This document shows positions 23,139-32,432 of a stretch of 40,154 nucleotides of DNA, piece after piece (position 1 is the first letter of the stretch; every line of letters begins with the position of its first letter). Source of the DNA: Bacteroides sp. CAG:545 (GTDB taxonomy: Bacteria; Bacteroidota; Bacteroidia; Bacteroidales; UBA932); assembly GCA_000432515.1 (NCBI GenBank), contig HF996013.1:1-40154 (forward strand). Direction: 5' to 3'. The translations under genes and the position numbers were made by a program. Under the pieces are notes generated by a model that worked only from the letters and a program-made list of their open reading frames with translations, ran no database searches and was not told where the DNA came from.

Positions 23139-24623
23139 TCAGTCCCAGAATTTCAGCTTCGGCTGTCTTGCCGCCCTTGTTTCATCCGGCCTTCCGATAG
23201 GTGTGCAGTGTGGTGCGCCCTTCAGGATGGCAGGAGACTCAGCGGCCTCCTCAGCGATTTTACGCATCACTTCGATGAACGCGTCGATTGTTTCCTTGGA
23301 CTCCGTCTCGGTAGGCTCTATCATGATGGCCTGATGGAACAGGAGAGGAAAATAAATCGTAGGAGCATGGAAGCCGAAATCGAGCAGTCTCTTGGCAATG
23401 TCCAATGTAGTTGCGCCCGGCACTTCTTCTGAAGAATCAGTAGCAGGACGTCCGCCGTCATTGACAAGGCCGTCGAATACGAACTCATGTTTGCAGATCG
23501 AAGGAATCGGAAGCTTGTAGCAATCCTTGAGACTCTCCTTGATATAGTTCGCCGACATTGTCGCAAACTTGCCGGCCAGACGGATGTTCTGGCGGCCGAG
23601 CATCAGGATATAGCAGCAAGCCCTCAGAATCACACCGAAATTGCCCATGAATCCGGAAACATGACCTACTGAATTTTCTGCCGCATTCACCATCTCGAAC
23701 TTGCCGTCAGCGTTCTTGACCACGTGAGGCACTGGAAGATACTCCTTCAGATGGGAAGCCACGCCTACCGGACCTGAGCCCGGACCGCCGCCTCCGTGAG
23801 GAGTGGAGAATGTCTTGTGGAGATTCAGGTGCATGATGTCGAATCCCATATCACCCGGACGTACAACACCCAGAAGAGGATTCATATTGGCTCCGTCGTA
23901 GTACAGAAGGCCCCCGCATCCATGAACAAGTTCCGCAATCTCAGCGATTTCCTTTTCGAAAAGACCGAGCGTATTAGGATTGGTCATCATGATGCCGGCG
24001 ACATCGTCACCGAGAAGAGGAGCCAGGTCAGCCACATCCACGAGGCCGTTTTCCTTGGACTTCACAACTACCACTTCCAGGCCGCAGACTGCCGCACTAG
24101 CAGGATTGGTTCCGTGTGCACTGTCAGGAACGATGATCTTGGTCCTGCCCAGATCTCCCCTGCTGATATGGTACTGACGCATGATCATCAGACCCGTAAG
24201 TTCACCGTGTGCGCCTGCGCAAGGATTGAACGTAAACGCAGACATTCCGGTAATTGCCGACAGGTATTTCTCCATATCGTAATACACCTCCAACGCTCCC
24301 TGCACTGATGCAGACGGCTGGAGAGGATGCAGACCGAGGAAGCCCGGCATTGCCGCCACCTCTTCATTGATCTTAGGATTGTACTTCATGGTACAGCTGC
24401 CGAGCGGATAGAATCCGGTATCGACACCGAAATTCATCTGCGACAGATTCGTATAATGTCTGACGACATCCACCTCACTCACCTGAGGCAGAGGCAGTTC
24501 AGATTCTCTTGCAAGAGCCTGAGGTACAGTCACATCACTGACAGGAAACTCACATTCCGGCAGAGAATATCCGCTTCGTCCAGGTTTGGACAATTCGAAA
24601 ATAAGTTTGTCGTAATATTTCAT
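23139..24623 (-). CDS. gcvPB: Glycine dehydrogenase (decarboxylating) subunit 2
   Basis: 494 residues, the C-terminal half of P protein in organisms with split GcvP. K270 in HLNLHKTFS binds pyridoxal phosphate; the Gly-rich loop HGGGGPGSGP follows. SAHGTNPASA (168-177) and the YPLGSCTMKYNP block (72-83) are typical. Together with GcvPA it decarboxylates glycine and passes the aminomethyl group to lipoylated H protein. Only 2 bases separate it from gcvPA, consistent with stoichiometric synthesis. Confidence 0.95.
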   Translation of the reverse strand: MKYYDKLIFELSKPGRSGYSLPECEFPVSDVTVPQALARESELPLPQVSEVDVVRHYTNLSQMNFGVDTGFYPLGSCTMKYNPKINEEVAAMPGFLGLHPLQPSASVQGALEVYYDMEKYLSAITGMSAFTFNPCAGAHGELTGLMIMRQYHISRGDLGRTKIIVPDSAHGTNPASAAVCGLEVVVVKSKENGLVDVADLAPLLGDDVAGIMMTNPNTLGLFEKEIAEIAELVHGCGGLLYYDGANMNPLLGVVRPGDMGFDIMHLNLHKTFSTPHGGGGPGSGPVGVASHLKEYLPVPHVVKNADGKFEMVNAAENSVGHVSGFMGNFGVILRACCYILMLGRQNIRLAGKFATMSANYIKESLKDCYKLPIPSICKHEFVFDGLVNDGGRPATDSSEEVPGATTLDIAKRLLDFGFHAPTIYFPLLFHQAIMIEPTETESKETIDAFIEVMRKIAEEAAESPAILKGAPHCTPIGRPDETRAARQPKLKFWD

Positions 24624-24625
24624 AT

Positions 24626-25951
24626 CTATACCTCCTTGACTGCTTCAACTAATGAATCCACTTCTGCCCTGGTCCTCTTCTCCGTAACACAGAAACTTAC
24701 ATAGCCTTCTTCCGTAGCCAATGCTCCGAAAAATCCCTCGTCAAGAAGTTTCTGCTGAAGTTTTTCTACAGGAACAAGCGGTTTCAGCACGAATTCTTTC
24801 AGGAAAGGCTTGTCAAACACAGGTTCGAATTTGCCTGTCTTGAGAAGTTCTCCATAAAGATAATGCGCTCCTGCAGATGAAAGAGAGTTCACCTTGGCAA
24901 GACCTTCCTTGCCCATAAGCGACATATATACAGTCACATACAGGGCCATCAGGCTCTGGTTAGAGCAGATGTTGCTGGTAGCCTTCTCCCTGCGGATATG
25001 CTGTTCGCGGGCCTGCAGAGTAAGTACGAAACAACGCTTACCGTCAGCGTCCTGTGTCTGTCCGACAATACGTCCCGGCATCTTGCGCACATAATCTTTG
25101 CGGCAGGCCATAAAGCCGACGTAAGGACCTCCGAAGCACATCGGAATACCGAGAGACTGTCCGTCGCCGACAGCGATATCGAAGTCCCATTCGCCCGGAG
25201 TCCTGACTACCGCCAATGCAGACGGGTCGCAATACTCTACTGCAATGGCTTTCGCCTCGTGAACCGCCTCAGCAAAGCCTGTAAGGTCCTCGACAATGCC
25301 GAATCTGTTCAGAGACGGCACGATCACACCGGCCACATCGCCTTTTGCCAGTTCCTCTTTCATCGGCTCAAGTCCCGTCTGGCCGTCCTTCATCGGAATA
25401 TACCCGAGCTGGACATTGTGGAACTTGGCATATGTCTCCACCACTTTCCTGACATGAGGCAGAAGGGTCTCAGAAAGCAGCACTCTGGTCTTGCGCTTGG
25501 TGCAGGCAACAGCCATCATCATCGCCTCCGCTGCAGCTGTAGGGCCGTCATACATGGAAGCGTTGGACACGTCCATTCCTGTCAATGCGCATATCATGCT
25601 CTGATACTCAAAGATATAGCGCAATGTTCCCTGCGAAATCTCTGCTTGATACGGAGTGTACGCAGTAAGAAATTCCGAACGGGAACAGATATAAGGTATC
25701 ACCGATGGCGTATAGTGGTCATAAGCGCCGGCACCGGCAAACACTTTCAGATGCAGATCCTTCTTGTCCAAGGATTCAAAGAATGAGCGTACCTGCTGCT
25801 CGGACATTGCATCAGGCAGGTCATATTCTCCGCGATAAATGAATTTATCCGGAACATCGGAGTACAGGTCATCCAGCGACCCGACTCCGATACGCTCCAG
25901 CATTGACTTTATATCATCCTCAGTATGAGGAAAATATGAGAATGTTGACAT
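24626..25951 (-). CDS. gcvPA: Glycine dehydrogenase (decarboxylating) subunit 1
   Basis: 441 residues, the N-terminal half of P protein. It has the family start FPHTEDDIKSML (7-18), the FAGAGAYDHYTPS block (about 75-87), ISQGTLRYIFEYQSMICALTGMDVSNASMYDG (about 105-136), and FGGPYVGFMACR. It has no PLP lysine of its own, as expected. It precedes gcvPB by 2 bases and follows gcvH by 6. The two-subunit P protein contrasts with the fused GcvP of many other Bacteroidota. Confidence 0.95.
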   Translation of the reverse strand: MSTFSYFPHTEDDIKSMLERIGVGSLDDLYSDVPDKFIYRGEYDLPDAMSEQQVRSFFESLDKKDLHLKVFAGAGAYDHYTPSVIPYICSRSEFLTAYTPYQAEISQGTLRYIFEYQSMICALTGMDVSNASMYDGPTAAAEAMMMAVACTKRKTRVLLSETLLPHVRKVVETYAKFHNVQLGYIPMKDGQTGLEPMKEELAKGDVAGVIVPSLNRFGIVEDLTGFAEAVHEAKAIAVEYCDPSALAVVRTPGEWDFDIAVGDGQSLGIPMCFGGPYVGFMACRKDYVRKMPGRIVGQTQDADGKRCFVLTLQAREQHIRREKATSNICSNQSLMALYVTVYMSLMGKEGLAKVNSLSSAGAHYLYGELLKTGKFEPVFDKPFLKEFVLKPLVPVEKLQQKLLDEGFFGALATEEGYVSFCVTEKRTRAEVDSLVEAVKEV

Positions 25952-25957
25952 AGTAGA

Positions 25958-26338
25958 TTATTTTTCAGTCAACTTGGTGTACTCCTCAGCGCTGATGAGG
26001 TCGTTCAACTCCTCAGGGTCGCTCATCTTCACCTTGATGATCCAGTTCTCATAAGGATCCTGGTTCACCAGCTCAGGAGCATCCTCGAGAGCCTCGTTGT
26101 TCTCTACAACGACACCGCTGACAGGGCAGATAAGGTCACTTGAAGCTTTCACGCTTTCGAGAGCGCCGAATTCCTCGTCCTTTACAACCTCATCGTCAAC
26201 GTCAGGCATATCCACATAAGTAATGTCGCCCATCTCGCTCTGTGCGAAATCAGTAACGCCGACAATTGCGATATCGCCTTCTACTTTCACCCATTCGTGT
26301 GTCTCGCTGTAACGGAGACTTTCCAATACTTTGCTCAT
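25958..26338 (-). CDS. gcvH: Glycine cleavage system H protein
   Basis: 126 residues, typical length. A lipoyl-domain barrel; K64 in ALESVKASSD is the lipoylation site, with SEMGDITYVDMP before it and PYENWIIKVK after it. It shuttles the aminomethyl group between P, T and L proteins. I chose the ATG at 26338 (MSKVLESLRYSETHEWV); an upstream TTG in frame is less likely. 25 bases after gcvT. The ligase that could lipoylate it is encoded two genes upstream. Confidence 0.95.
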   Translation of the reverse strand: MSKVLESLRYSETHEWVKVEGDIAIVGVTDFAQSEMGDITYVDMPDVDDEVVKDEEFGALESVKASSDLICPVSGVVVENNEALEDAPELVNQDPYENWIIKVKMSDPEELNDLISAEEYTKLTEK

Positions 26339-26363
26339 AATCAAAATGTTTCAGTTGTTAGTA

Positions 26364-27467
26364 TTATTTTTTATAATTTGTCTGATAGAATCTCTTCTTG
26401 ACCACCTTGCCCGGGAATACCTTCTTGCGGATACGTATCCAGAGAGGAGTGTCGAGTTTAGAGTATGCAGTCTGCACCATTGCGAAGCAGATGCTCTTTT
26501 CCAATGAGATGGAGTGGTAGCCGGTAGTGACCACACCGACCTGTGTCCCGTCTTCTGTTTCCACCGGATATGTGGCACGAGGTATCGCCTTGTCCTCCAA
26601 CTCGATACCTACGAGTTTACGCTCAGTTCCCTCTGCTTTCTGCTTTGCGACTACATCCTTTCCGATGAACTCTTCCTTGTCAAGTTTGCAGAACATCCCG
26701 AGACCGGCCTCTATAGGTGTGATAGTATCAGAAAGTTCATCTCCGTAAAGAGGAAGACCTGCCTCGAAACGCAGAGTGTCACGACATCCGAGTCCGCAAG
26801 GCACCACTCCATTGTCGAGAAGTTTCTTCCATATTTCCTTGATGTCCTCACAGGTGGTATAAAGTTCGAAACCGTCCTCTCCTGTGTAACCTGTACGGCT
26901 GACCACCATTCTGTGGTCATTCCACTGTGCCTCATAATAAGTGTAGAATGTCAATTCAGCTGCCTCTGCAAGTCCGAGAACTTCTGTTACGACTTTCTCT
27001 GCGCCAGGTCCCTGAACAGCAATCTGTCCCCAGTTGTCGGAATCATTGACCACCTTCACATCATAGCCTGCGGTCTGAGCGAGAATCCACTCATAATCCT
27101 TGTCAATGTTGGCCGCATTGACTACAAGCAGAAAATGGTCTGGCTCGAACTCCCTGTAAACCAGCAGGTCATCCACCACGCCACCGTCCGGATGAAGCAT
27201 CATTCCGTAGAGCACTTTGCCCGGCTCGAAGCCGCGGATTTCATTGGTAAAAATATGATTGACGAATTTCTCAGCGTCCGGTCCGCTCACAAAAATCTCT
27301 CCCATGTGAGACACGTCGAACATTCCGACCGCATGACGTACAGCATTGTGCTCCTCGGTTATGGAGGAATACTGTATCGGCATCATAAATCCGGCAAACG
27401 GGCTCATCTTGGCTCCGAGAGCCACGTGGCTGTCATACAGACAGGTTTTCTTAAGATTTTCTTCCAT
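26364..27467 (-). CDS. gcvT: Aminomethyltransferase (T protein)
   Basis: 367 residues, typical length. It has the N-terminal MSPFAGFMMPIQYSSITEEHNAVRHAVGMFDVSHMGE block (20-56) with the catalytic DVSHMGE, the R/Y-rich RTGYTGEDGFELY folate-site motif (about 190-202), and the C-terminal barrel with YPVETEDGTQVGVVTTGYHS. It transfers the one-carbon unit from H protein to tetrahydrofolate and releases ammonia. Start ATG at 27467 (MEENLKKTCLYDSHV). 29 bases after lplA. Confidence 0.95.
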   Translation of the reverse strand: MEENLKKTCLYDSHVALGAKMSPFAGFMMPIQYSSITEEHNAVRHAVGMFDVSHMGEIFVSGPDAEKFVNHIFTNEIRGFEPGKVLYGMMLHPDGGVVDDLLVYREFEPDHFLLVVNAANIDKDYEWILAQTAGYDVKVVNDSDNWGQIAVQGPGAEKVVTEVLGLAEAAELTFYTYYEAQWNDHRMVVSRTGYTGEDGFELYTTCEDIKEIWKKLLDNGVVPCGLGCRDTLRFEAGLPLYGDELSDTITPIEAGLGMFCKLDKEEFIGKDVVAKQKAEGTERKLVGIELEDKAIPRATYPVETEDGTQVGVVTTGYHSISLEKSICFAMVQTAYSKLDTPLWIRIRKKVFPGKVVKKRFYQTNYKK

Positions 27468-27496
27468 TATCAAGTGTTTATTTTTTATGTGTTAGC

Positions 27497-28528
27497 TTAC
27501 TGTTGTTTCAGAATGGACAGGAACGCTTCTGTTCCAAGACCGGCGACATAAGGGCTCGGATCAATGTTCCCGAGCATCTCCCTGATCTTGGCGATATCGT
27601 ATTCCTTTCCATTCAGTTTCTCTGAAACCAATTCTTCCAATCCATCTTTTATCGGGAAGAAATCTCCTGACAAGTGGCAGCCGGTCACAGTTTCCGCTTC
27701 CACATCCAGTTCCAGACAGATTTCTCCGACACCGCTGATTCGTCCGCTGTGACGGACAGAATACCTATGGTTTCTGCCCATCAGGAAGTCCGGATTCAGA
27801 TATCCTGCCTCAATTTTCTCAATATCAGCAATCTGTGCATCAGACAGGACAATTTCGTCTATCGTTTCTCCCTCCGAACAGAAACATTTCTTCAAATATA
27901 GTTTGAAAAGGTCAATATTCCTCAACGGACTGTCAAGTTTTTCATATAAAGGCTTGAGATTGGTCACGTGCTGGCGGACAGAAGAGACGCCTTTGCTCTG
28001 AATCTTGGCCCCTGACGGTGTAATCGCCCGCTCAAGAGCATCGAAATCAGTGTCGAACAGCATTGTCCCGTGCACGATACTGGACTGGGGCTTCAGGAAA
28101 AAGGCATTGCCCGAAACTTTCTTCCCGTCTATCATCACATCATTTCTTCCTGACTTATAAGCATTTACGCCAGTAGCGGAAAGATAGCCGGACAACTCAT
28201 CCAGATATTTTTCGAAGGCAGCAGCCACATCAGTCGTGTCCGTGATATAGGAGAGCATAATGTTGCCCTTGTCAGAATAGACGCATCCGCCGCCGCTTTT
28301 TCTTCTGAAAAGATTTACGCCATGCTCCTTGCAATAAGGGATGTTCACCTCTGCCTCCATGACCTGGTTGCGTCCGAAAATCACGGTAGGACTCACCTGC
28401 CACATAAAGAATGCTTCCTTGTCGGCCCTGTCAGCGAGGATTGTATGCAGATGCGCCGCCACGTATTCCTCCATTGCGAGATAGAATACGAGACGACGCT
28501 CTATATCAGGTACAGATATGTATGTCAT
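27497..28528 (-). CDS. lplA: Lipoate-protein ligase
   Basis: 343 residues with an N-terminal biotin/lipoate ligase fold: RKSGGGCVYSDKGNIMLSYI (about 76-95, the RRxSGGG AMP/lipoate site), a GRNDVMIDGKKVSGNAF segment (about 147-163) with the catalytic Lys, and a C-terminal accessory domain (about 260-340), as in E. coli LplA. It activates free lipoate and attaches it to H protein or to 2-oxoacid dehydrogenases. Its place at the head of the gcv genes indicates salvage lipoylation of H protein. Confidence 0.92.
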   Translation of the reverse strand: MTYISVPDIERRLVFYLAMEEYVAAHLHTILADRADKEAFFMWQVSPTVIFGRNQVMEAEVNIPYCKEHGVNLFRRKSGGGCVYSDKGNIMLSYITDTTDVAAAFEKYLDELSGYLSATGVNAYKSGRNDVMIDGKKVSGNAFFLKPQSSIVHGTMLFDTDFDALERAITPSGAKIQSKGVSSVRQHVTNLKPLYEKLDSPLRNIDLFKLYLKKCFCSEGETIDEIVLSDAQIADIEKIEAGYLNPDFLMGRNHRYSVRHSGRISGVGEICLELDVEAETVTGCHLSGDFFPIKDGLEELVSEKLNGKEYDIAKIREMLGNIDPSPYVAGLGTEAFLSILKQQ

Positions 28529-28552
28529 AACTATATGGTGTAATCAATACCG

Positions 28553-29950
28553 TCAGATGGCAAGTCTGAAACCGAATGTTGATTTCACGTTGCATGCAGG
28601 TATGCTCGAACGGTTGGCCACCCTGCAGGCATCCCATTTGGATGCAGCACTGCCGCCCCTCAACATGCGGAACTTGCCCGCTGTATTGAAGCAAGGGTCA
28701 TTCTGCTCGGCTGAGGTGTAATCATACTGCCCGTCCTGACACCATTCCCATGCATTGCCCGACATATCGTAAAGTCCGAGCTCGTTTGGCTGGAACTGTT
28801 TAACTTTCATCACTTTGGATGAAGCGGATGACAGATATGCAGCCACCTGGCTCACATAATTCGAACCTGCAAACTGCTTGCCCATGGAAAGGTTTCCACC
28901 TCTCGCCGCATACTCCCATTCAGCCTCGGTAGGCAGCCTGAACTTCCTGCCAGTCAGACGGTTGAGCTTCACGATAAATTCCTGGCAATCATACCATGAC
29001 ACGTTGATCACAGGCTTTTTCGGTTCATCAGCGCTGTTCATATACGGGAGTTTGCCCATAACTGCAAGCCATTGGCCCGCAGTCACTTCAGTCTGACCGA
29101 TCTCAAATCCGGACAATGTCACTTTGTGCACCGGAGACTCATCGCTGCCTGCCATCTTGCCCTGCTCCGGAGTAGCGCCCATATCGAATGCTCCGCCTTT
29201 CACGCCGATCATTCTGAACTGTACTCCAGCTGCCTCGATAACCTCTGACGCAGAACTGTGCTCCCTCTCGACCACTCTTGTAACCACAGCAGCAAGAATA
29301 TCTTCAGGAACGGCAGTTCCGGTATTCACCACAACTCTGAAGCTCAAGCCCGGCTTCTTTACGTATCCGCCTTCCGGGACTCTGGACTTATAGGATCTTG
29401 TCACCCTCTGCTCTGTCTTTTCGGCACACAACGGGTCGATGACAAGTGTATCTCCAAGTGACTCCACAAATGCGTCGGCGCACCATTCCATGCAGGAAGC
29501 GTCTGCCTCGATGGCGCCTGTAAGCAATGCATATTCCCACTGGGCTTCAGTCGGAAGCGAGAACGGAATACCTGTCATCTTGGACAATTTGCCGAGGAAC
29601 TTGATGCAGTCATCCTGTGAGACCATATCCACAGGTGCAGTTTCTGACGTGGCGGTTCCGGCATCTGAGCCCATCACGGCCTTCCATACGCCCTTGCTTA
29701 TTCTCTGGCTTGAGATCGAGAATCCTTTCAGGACTACCTGGTGGACAGTCGCTCCGGAAATCCTGACGCCAGACGGTGTCTTGCCCATGGCAAAAGTACC
29801 GCCCTCTACAGTGACCATCGGAATCACCGAGTCCGCAACCTTGACCTCAGACGGAACATCCACACCAGCAGCACTTTGCACTGCGCTTCCTCCACAAGAG
29901 GACAACACCGCAGCCACTGCCGCCGCAACAACAAAACTTAACTTTTTCAT
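28553..29950 (-). CDS. Lipoprotein with two SUMF1/FGE-sulfatase domains
   Basis: 465 residues. A lipoprotein signal peptide ends in LSSC (about residue 19). Two formylglycine-generating-enzyme-like domains follow: a shorter, diverged one (about 45-205; VEGGTFAMG, SLPTEAQWEYALLTG, LSFRVVV) and a full one (about 240-465; VKGGAFDMG, KFRLPTEAEWEYAARGG, DMSGNAWEWCQDG, MLRGGS, FGFRLAI). The first lacks the long C-terminal loop. Such proteins in Bacteroidota are mostly structural or ligand-binding lipoproteins, not true sulfatase-modifying enzymes; the role here is unknown. I chose ATG at 29950 over an upstream TTG because it gives a proper signal peptide. 17 bases after bglX, 24 bases before lplA. 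Confidence 0.82.
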   Translation of the reverse strand: MKKLSFVVAAAVAAVLSSCGGSAVQSAAGVDVPSEVKVADSVIPMVTVEGGTFAMGKTPSGVRISGATVHQVVLKGFSISSQRISKGVWKAVMGSDAGTATSETAPVDMVSQDDCIKFLGKLSKMTGIPFSLPTEAQWEYALLTGAIEADASCMEWCADAFVESLGDTLVIDPLCAEKTEQRVTRSYKSRVPEGGYVKKPGLSFRVVVNTGTAVPEDILAAVVTRVVEREHSSASEVIEAAGVQFRMIGVKGGAFDMGATPEQGKMAGSDESPVHKVTLSGFEIGQTEVTAGQWLAVMGKLPYMNSADEPKKPVINVSWYDCQEFIVKLNRLTGRKFRLPTEAEWEYAARGGNLSMGKQFAGSNYVSQVAAYLSSASSKVMKVKQFQPNELGLYDMSGNAWEWCQDGQYDYTSAEQNDPCFNTAGKFRMLRGGSAASKWDACRVANRSSIPACNVKSTFGFRLAI

Positions 29951-29967
29951 GTCAATCAAATAATCTA

Positions 29968-32310
29968 TCAGTCAACATCAGGTGTTTCCCATACTTTGGT
30001 TTCTTTACACTCGATCATGATGGACTGTCCGCCGCAACCGATACGGAACTGACCTTTTTCCAGACGCCATCTGCAGTCCTGGCCTACGAATGCAAGGTCA
30101 TGGGCAGGAACTTCGAGCCTGACCGTCTTGGTCTCACCCGGTTCCAGACTGATCTTGGTAAACTGACGGAGTCTTCTGACATCAGGAACCACACTTGCCA
30201 CGACATCGCTTGAGAACAGCATCACGGCCTCTTTTCCTGCGCGGTCACCAATGTTCTTCACATTGACCTCGAACACGAGATTGTCGTCGGCGGTGAAGCC
30301 GTCAGCAGAAGGCGAAACTATCTTCAAGTCGCTGTATTCGAATTTCGTATAGCTCAATCCTGCTCCGAAAGGCCACTGCACGTCCATTACGGCATCATAA
30401 TTATACATACCGGACATGGTCTGCACGTTCTCGCTGACCTTATAGTCATAGGTATGGAGCGAATTCACATAACGGCTGTAAGTGAACGGAAGACGTCCGC
30501 TGAAGTTCTCTTTGCCGGAAATGAGGTCTGCAAGCGCATCACCGCCGAAGTTGCCCGGAAGCATAATGTCCACGACAGCGGAAGCGAGCGGTTCAATGTC
30601 ATTGATGATGCGAGGCCTGCCTTCATTGAGCACCAGTATCACAGGCTTGCCGGTGGAGGCAAGTTCCTTCACGAGATTCTTCTGGTTTACTGAGAGATTC
30701 AAGTCATTGATATTGCCAGGAGTCTCGCAATATGAGTTCTCACCAATGCAGGCTACGATTACATCAGCCTTGCGTGCGGCTTTAACTGCGGCACGGATGT
30801 CCGGCTCGTTTTCTCTCTGCCAATTGCCGTTGTTGTAACCGCCTGTCATATCATAAGTCACACCCGGCTCATAAATCACATTGGACTTTCCATATACTGA
30901 CTGGAGAGCCTCGAGAATAGTGTTGTACTGGCTTGCGAACTTGTCGGCATCACCCTGCCAGGTATATGACCATCCGCCGTTCAATGTCCTCATCGAATTT
31001 GCGTTAGGGCCTGTGACAAGAATCTTGGTCCCCTGCTTGAGAGGAAGGATGTCATTGTCATTCTTGAGCAGGACCATGGACTCCACTGCTGCCTGACGGG
31101 CATTGTCAGAAAACTCCTTGCCTGCGAATTTCTCATAACCGTCAACATTCCATACCGGGTTCTCGAAGAGGCCCAGGCGGTATTTGAGGCGGAGACATCT
31201 GCGCACTGCATCATCGATTCTGGACATCGGAATCATCTTTTCATTGACAGCAGCGATAATATCTGTGCATACGTCCGGATGATAAGGGTCCATAATCATA
31301 TCGATACCGGCATTGATTCCGAGCGCGAGAGCTTCCTTGCGGTCCGCAGCGATGCGTTCGCGGGTATAGAGATTGTCAATGTCGGCCCAGTCGGTTACGA
31401 TGAGGCCGTCCCAGTTCTGCTGCTCCTTGGCCCATACTGTAAGATATTCGTGGCTTGAGTGGACAGGCACGCCGTTGATGGAAGAGGAGTTCACCATTAT
31501 TGTCAATGCGCCTGCTCTCATGCATTCCTTGAACGGGCGGAAATATTTGTCCCTCAAATCATTAGGTGCAACATATGCAGGCGTTCTGTCTTTTCCTGTA
31601 ACTGTGGCGCCATAGCCGAGATAATGCTTGATGCTTACGGCAACATGTTCAGTGTCAATGTGATTAGGGTCTTCGCCCTGAGCGCCTACGGTTTCAGCCA
31701 CTGACATTTCTGACTGGACGAACGGATCTTCGCCCCAGCTTTCCCAGACACGTGGCCAGCAAGGATTCCGGCTCAAGTCCATAACCGGAGAGAATACCCA
31801 CGGACACATGGCTGCTCTGGTTTCATAGCCGATCACTTCTCCCATTTTACGGGCATATGAGCGCTCGAATGTAGCGGCAAGGTTCACTTCCTGCGGATAG
31901 AATGTCGCTCCAGTGACATATGTAGCACCATGTATCATGTCGAGGCCATAAACCATCGGAATACCGAGTTCTTCCATCGTGATGTCCTGAATCAGCTTTA
32001 TCTGCTCTGCGGTAATGGCCCTGTCGCGGCTTGTCGCGCCGAACGTATTCAGGAATGAGCCTATCTTATATGTTTTCACAAGATTGCGGACTTTAGCCGT
32101 ATCCACAAGATTGTCGGTAGTGAACGTTTCGGCAGTGAGCTGGACCATCTGTCCCACTTTTTCTTCCAATGTCATTTTCTGCACGAGCTTGTCCACCTTC
32201 TTTTCAATCTCCTTGTCGGAAGGGATGGACGCTTTCACGCCGTTCTGTGCACACGAGGAGAGCGCAATACTTGTAATTGCCATAACTGACAAAAAATTTT
32301 TAATACTCAT
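29968..32310 (-). CDS. bglX: Glycoside hydrolase family 3 beta-glucosidase
   Basis: 780 residues, usual length for periplasmic BglX. The signal peptide ends LSSC-A (Cys20), so it is probably a lipoprotein. N-terminal TIM barrel with the KHY...GYGATVTGKDR block and the nucleophile D307 in GLIVTDWAD; then the alpha/beta sandwich domain (about 400-620), and a fibronectin-III-like C-terminal domain (VNVKNIGDRAGKEAVMLF near 675). It would remove terminal beta-linked glucose from oligosaccharides in the periplasm. First gene of the long minus-strand run towards the gcv genes; no functional link to glycine cleavage is evident. Confidence 0.92.
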   Translation of the reverse strand: MSIKNFLSVMAITSIALSSCAQNGVKASIPSDKEIEKKVDKLVQKMTLEEKVGQMVQLTAETFTTDNLVDTAKVRNLVKTYKIGSFLNTFGATSRDRAITAEQIKLIQDITMEELGIPMVYGLDMIHGATYVTGATFYPQEVNLAATFERSYARKMGEVIGYETRAAMCPWVFSPVMDLSRNPCWPRVWESWGEDPFVQSEMSVAETVGAQGEDPNHIDTEHVAVSIKHYLGYGATVTGKDRTPAYVAPNDLRDKYFRPFKECMRAGALTIMVNSSSINGVPVHSSHEYLTVWAKEQQNWDGLIVTDWADIDNLYTRERIAADRKEALALGINAGIDMIMDPYHPDVCTDIIAAVNEKMIPMSRIDDAVRRCLRLKYRLGLFENPVWNVDGYEKFAGKEFSDNARQAAVESMVLLKNDNDILPLKQGTKILVTGPNANSMRTLNGGWSYTWQGDADKFASQYNTILEALQSVYGKSNVIYEPGVTYDMTGGYNNGNWQRENEPDIRAAVKAARKADVIVACIGENSYCETPGNINDLNLSVNQKNLVKELASTGKPVILVLNEGRPRIINDIEPLASAVVDIMLPGNFGGDALADLISGKENFSGRLPFTYSRYVNSLHTYDYKVSENVQTMSGMYNYDAVMDVQWPFGAGLSYTKFEYSDLKIVSPSADGFTADDNLVFEVNVKNIGDRAGKEAVMLFSSDVVASVVPDVRRLRQFTKISLEPGETKTVRLEVPAHDLAFVGQDCRWRLEKGQFRIGCGGQSIMIECKETKVWETPDVD

Positions 32311-32337
32311 CTTCTTCTAGTTTTGTGTTTGTTTTTT

Positions 32338-32345
32338 CAAAGTTA
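32338..32345 (-). promoter_or_regulatory. -7 box for bglX
   Basis: TAACTTTG on the minus strand, a perfect TAnnTTTG. The start would be near 32331, leaving a ~20-base leader. No clear -33. Confidence 0.5.
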
Positions 32346-32432
32346 CAAAATAAATGGCTAACTTCGGCCTCCCTTCGGGGTACTGATACTTTTTGTGAGT
32401 ATTTGGCAAAATACTATCATATTTGGAACATT

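Noticed and set aside
24998..25786. 262-residue plus-strand frame
   Set aside because: Antisense shadow of gcvPA, rich in Cys/His/Arg from reverse-complemented codons.
26514..27551. 345-residue plus-strand frame
   Set aside because: Antisense shadow of gcvT; no recognised motif.
28529..28552. Glycine riboswitch before the gcv genes
   Set aside because: Only 24 bases separate lplA from the upstream gene and the gaps inside the operon are under 30 bases; no tandem aptamer could fit.
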